A stretch of 64,000 nucleotides of DNA. Origin: Siphonodentalium dalli. Its lineage: Eukaryota; Mollusca; Scaphopoda; Gadilida; Siphonodentaliidae. Both the position numbers and the translations under genes were made by a program. The notes under the pieces are model-generated. The model did not search any database. It was given only the letters and a program-made list of their open reading frames with translations, and was not told where the DNA came from. This document shows positions 63,699 to 64,000 of this stretch, in pieces. The DNA is taken from NCBI GenBank assembly GCA_032622095.1, contig CP136065.1:57531949-57595948 (forward strand), given 5' to 3'. The first letter of the stretch is position 1, and each line of letters begins with the position of its first letter.

Positions 63699-63945
63699 CC
63701 CTTCTATGACTGGGAGCTTCCTGACATTTTGCGATAACCCTGTGCCAATGCATTCTCTTATATATGCGAGTCTCCCATAAGGAGCTTTGCATATATAAGA
63801 GAATGAATTGGCCTAACAATATTTACCTTGACCTTGTAAGCAAGTGCATTCTCTTATATATGCGAGGCTCCCAATGGGAGACTCACATATATAAGAGAAT
63901 GCACTGGCACAGGGTCTTTAATGCTGCACCAGGACATTTCCCTAT
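63699..63945. mobile_element. Palindromic MITE, CTATGACTGGGAGC arm type
   Basis: TTAA at 63695-63698, CCCTTCTATGACTGGGAGC, two core palindromes and a decayed right end (TTTAATGCTGCACCAGGACA). It lies upstream of KIF4 exon a in the next intron. Confidence 0.55.
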
Positions 63946-64000
63946 CAATACGTTTGATTAATACTCAATTGACCTTATGATAACTAAATGCTCGTTGATG

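Overview
This is a eukaryotic, AT-rich, intron- and repeat-dense window. The split genes, the chromokinesin and SLC26 families, and many short dispersed repeats (the 'GGCCATAACTC' type, which I associate with bivalve and gastropod genomes) suggest a lophotrochozoan, most likely a mollusc; the species call is inference. Three protein-coding genes can be read by joining exons with GT..AG introns. None is a single long open frame. Layout, left to right: (1) 1-16680, minus strand: the 5' part of a secreted thrombospondin type 1 (TSP1) repeat gene. Exon 1 encodes a signal peptide and a Ser/Thr-rich linker. Exons 2-11 each encode one TSP1 domain; the complete ones are exactly 168 nt and phase 1-1. 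The gene runs off the left edge. Two exon types (A and B) alternate, and the introns carry segmental duplications, foldback elements and a 44-bp minisatellite. (2) 18505-21544, plus strand: three exons of the C-terminal STAS domain of an SLC26-type anion transporter; the membrane-domain exons are not visible. (3) 21545-29200: intergenic sequence with a decayed LINE reverse transcriptase (minus) and dispersed repeats. (4) 29423-63577, minus strand: the C-terminal two thirds of a chromokinesin of the KIF4 family. It has 19 exons that join in frame to 756 residues: a long coiled coil, an acidic linker, the cysteine-rich domain and a basic tail. The motor domain lies beyond the right edge. The TSP1 and SLC26 genes are head to head; SLC26 and KIF4 are tail to tail. 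Nothing suggests that the three genes act in one pathway. The rest of the window is mobile DNA: a Tc1-type transposon with a probable intron in a frame-shifted transposase, a pogo-like element with TA duplications, a Mutator-like element with a perfect 9-bp target duplication, a hAT-like MITE with a perfect 8-bp duplication, a family with CAGGGTTTCCG ends, piggyBac-like TTAA/CCCTTT palindromic MITEs, and several foldback families whose two arms change together between copies. A 1.9-kb satellite of alternating 164- and 155-bp units sits in a KIF4 intron. The most unusual observations are foldback hairpins that touch the splice sites of the TSP1 gene, palindrome families that share a core but have interchangeable matched arms, the loss of both cysteines of one predicted disulphide in a single TSP1 domain, and a one-orientation bias of the commonest dispersed repeat.
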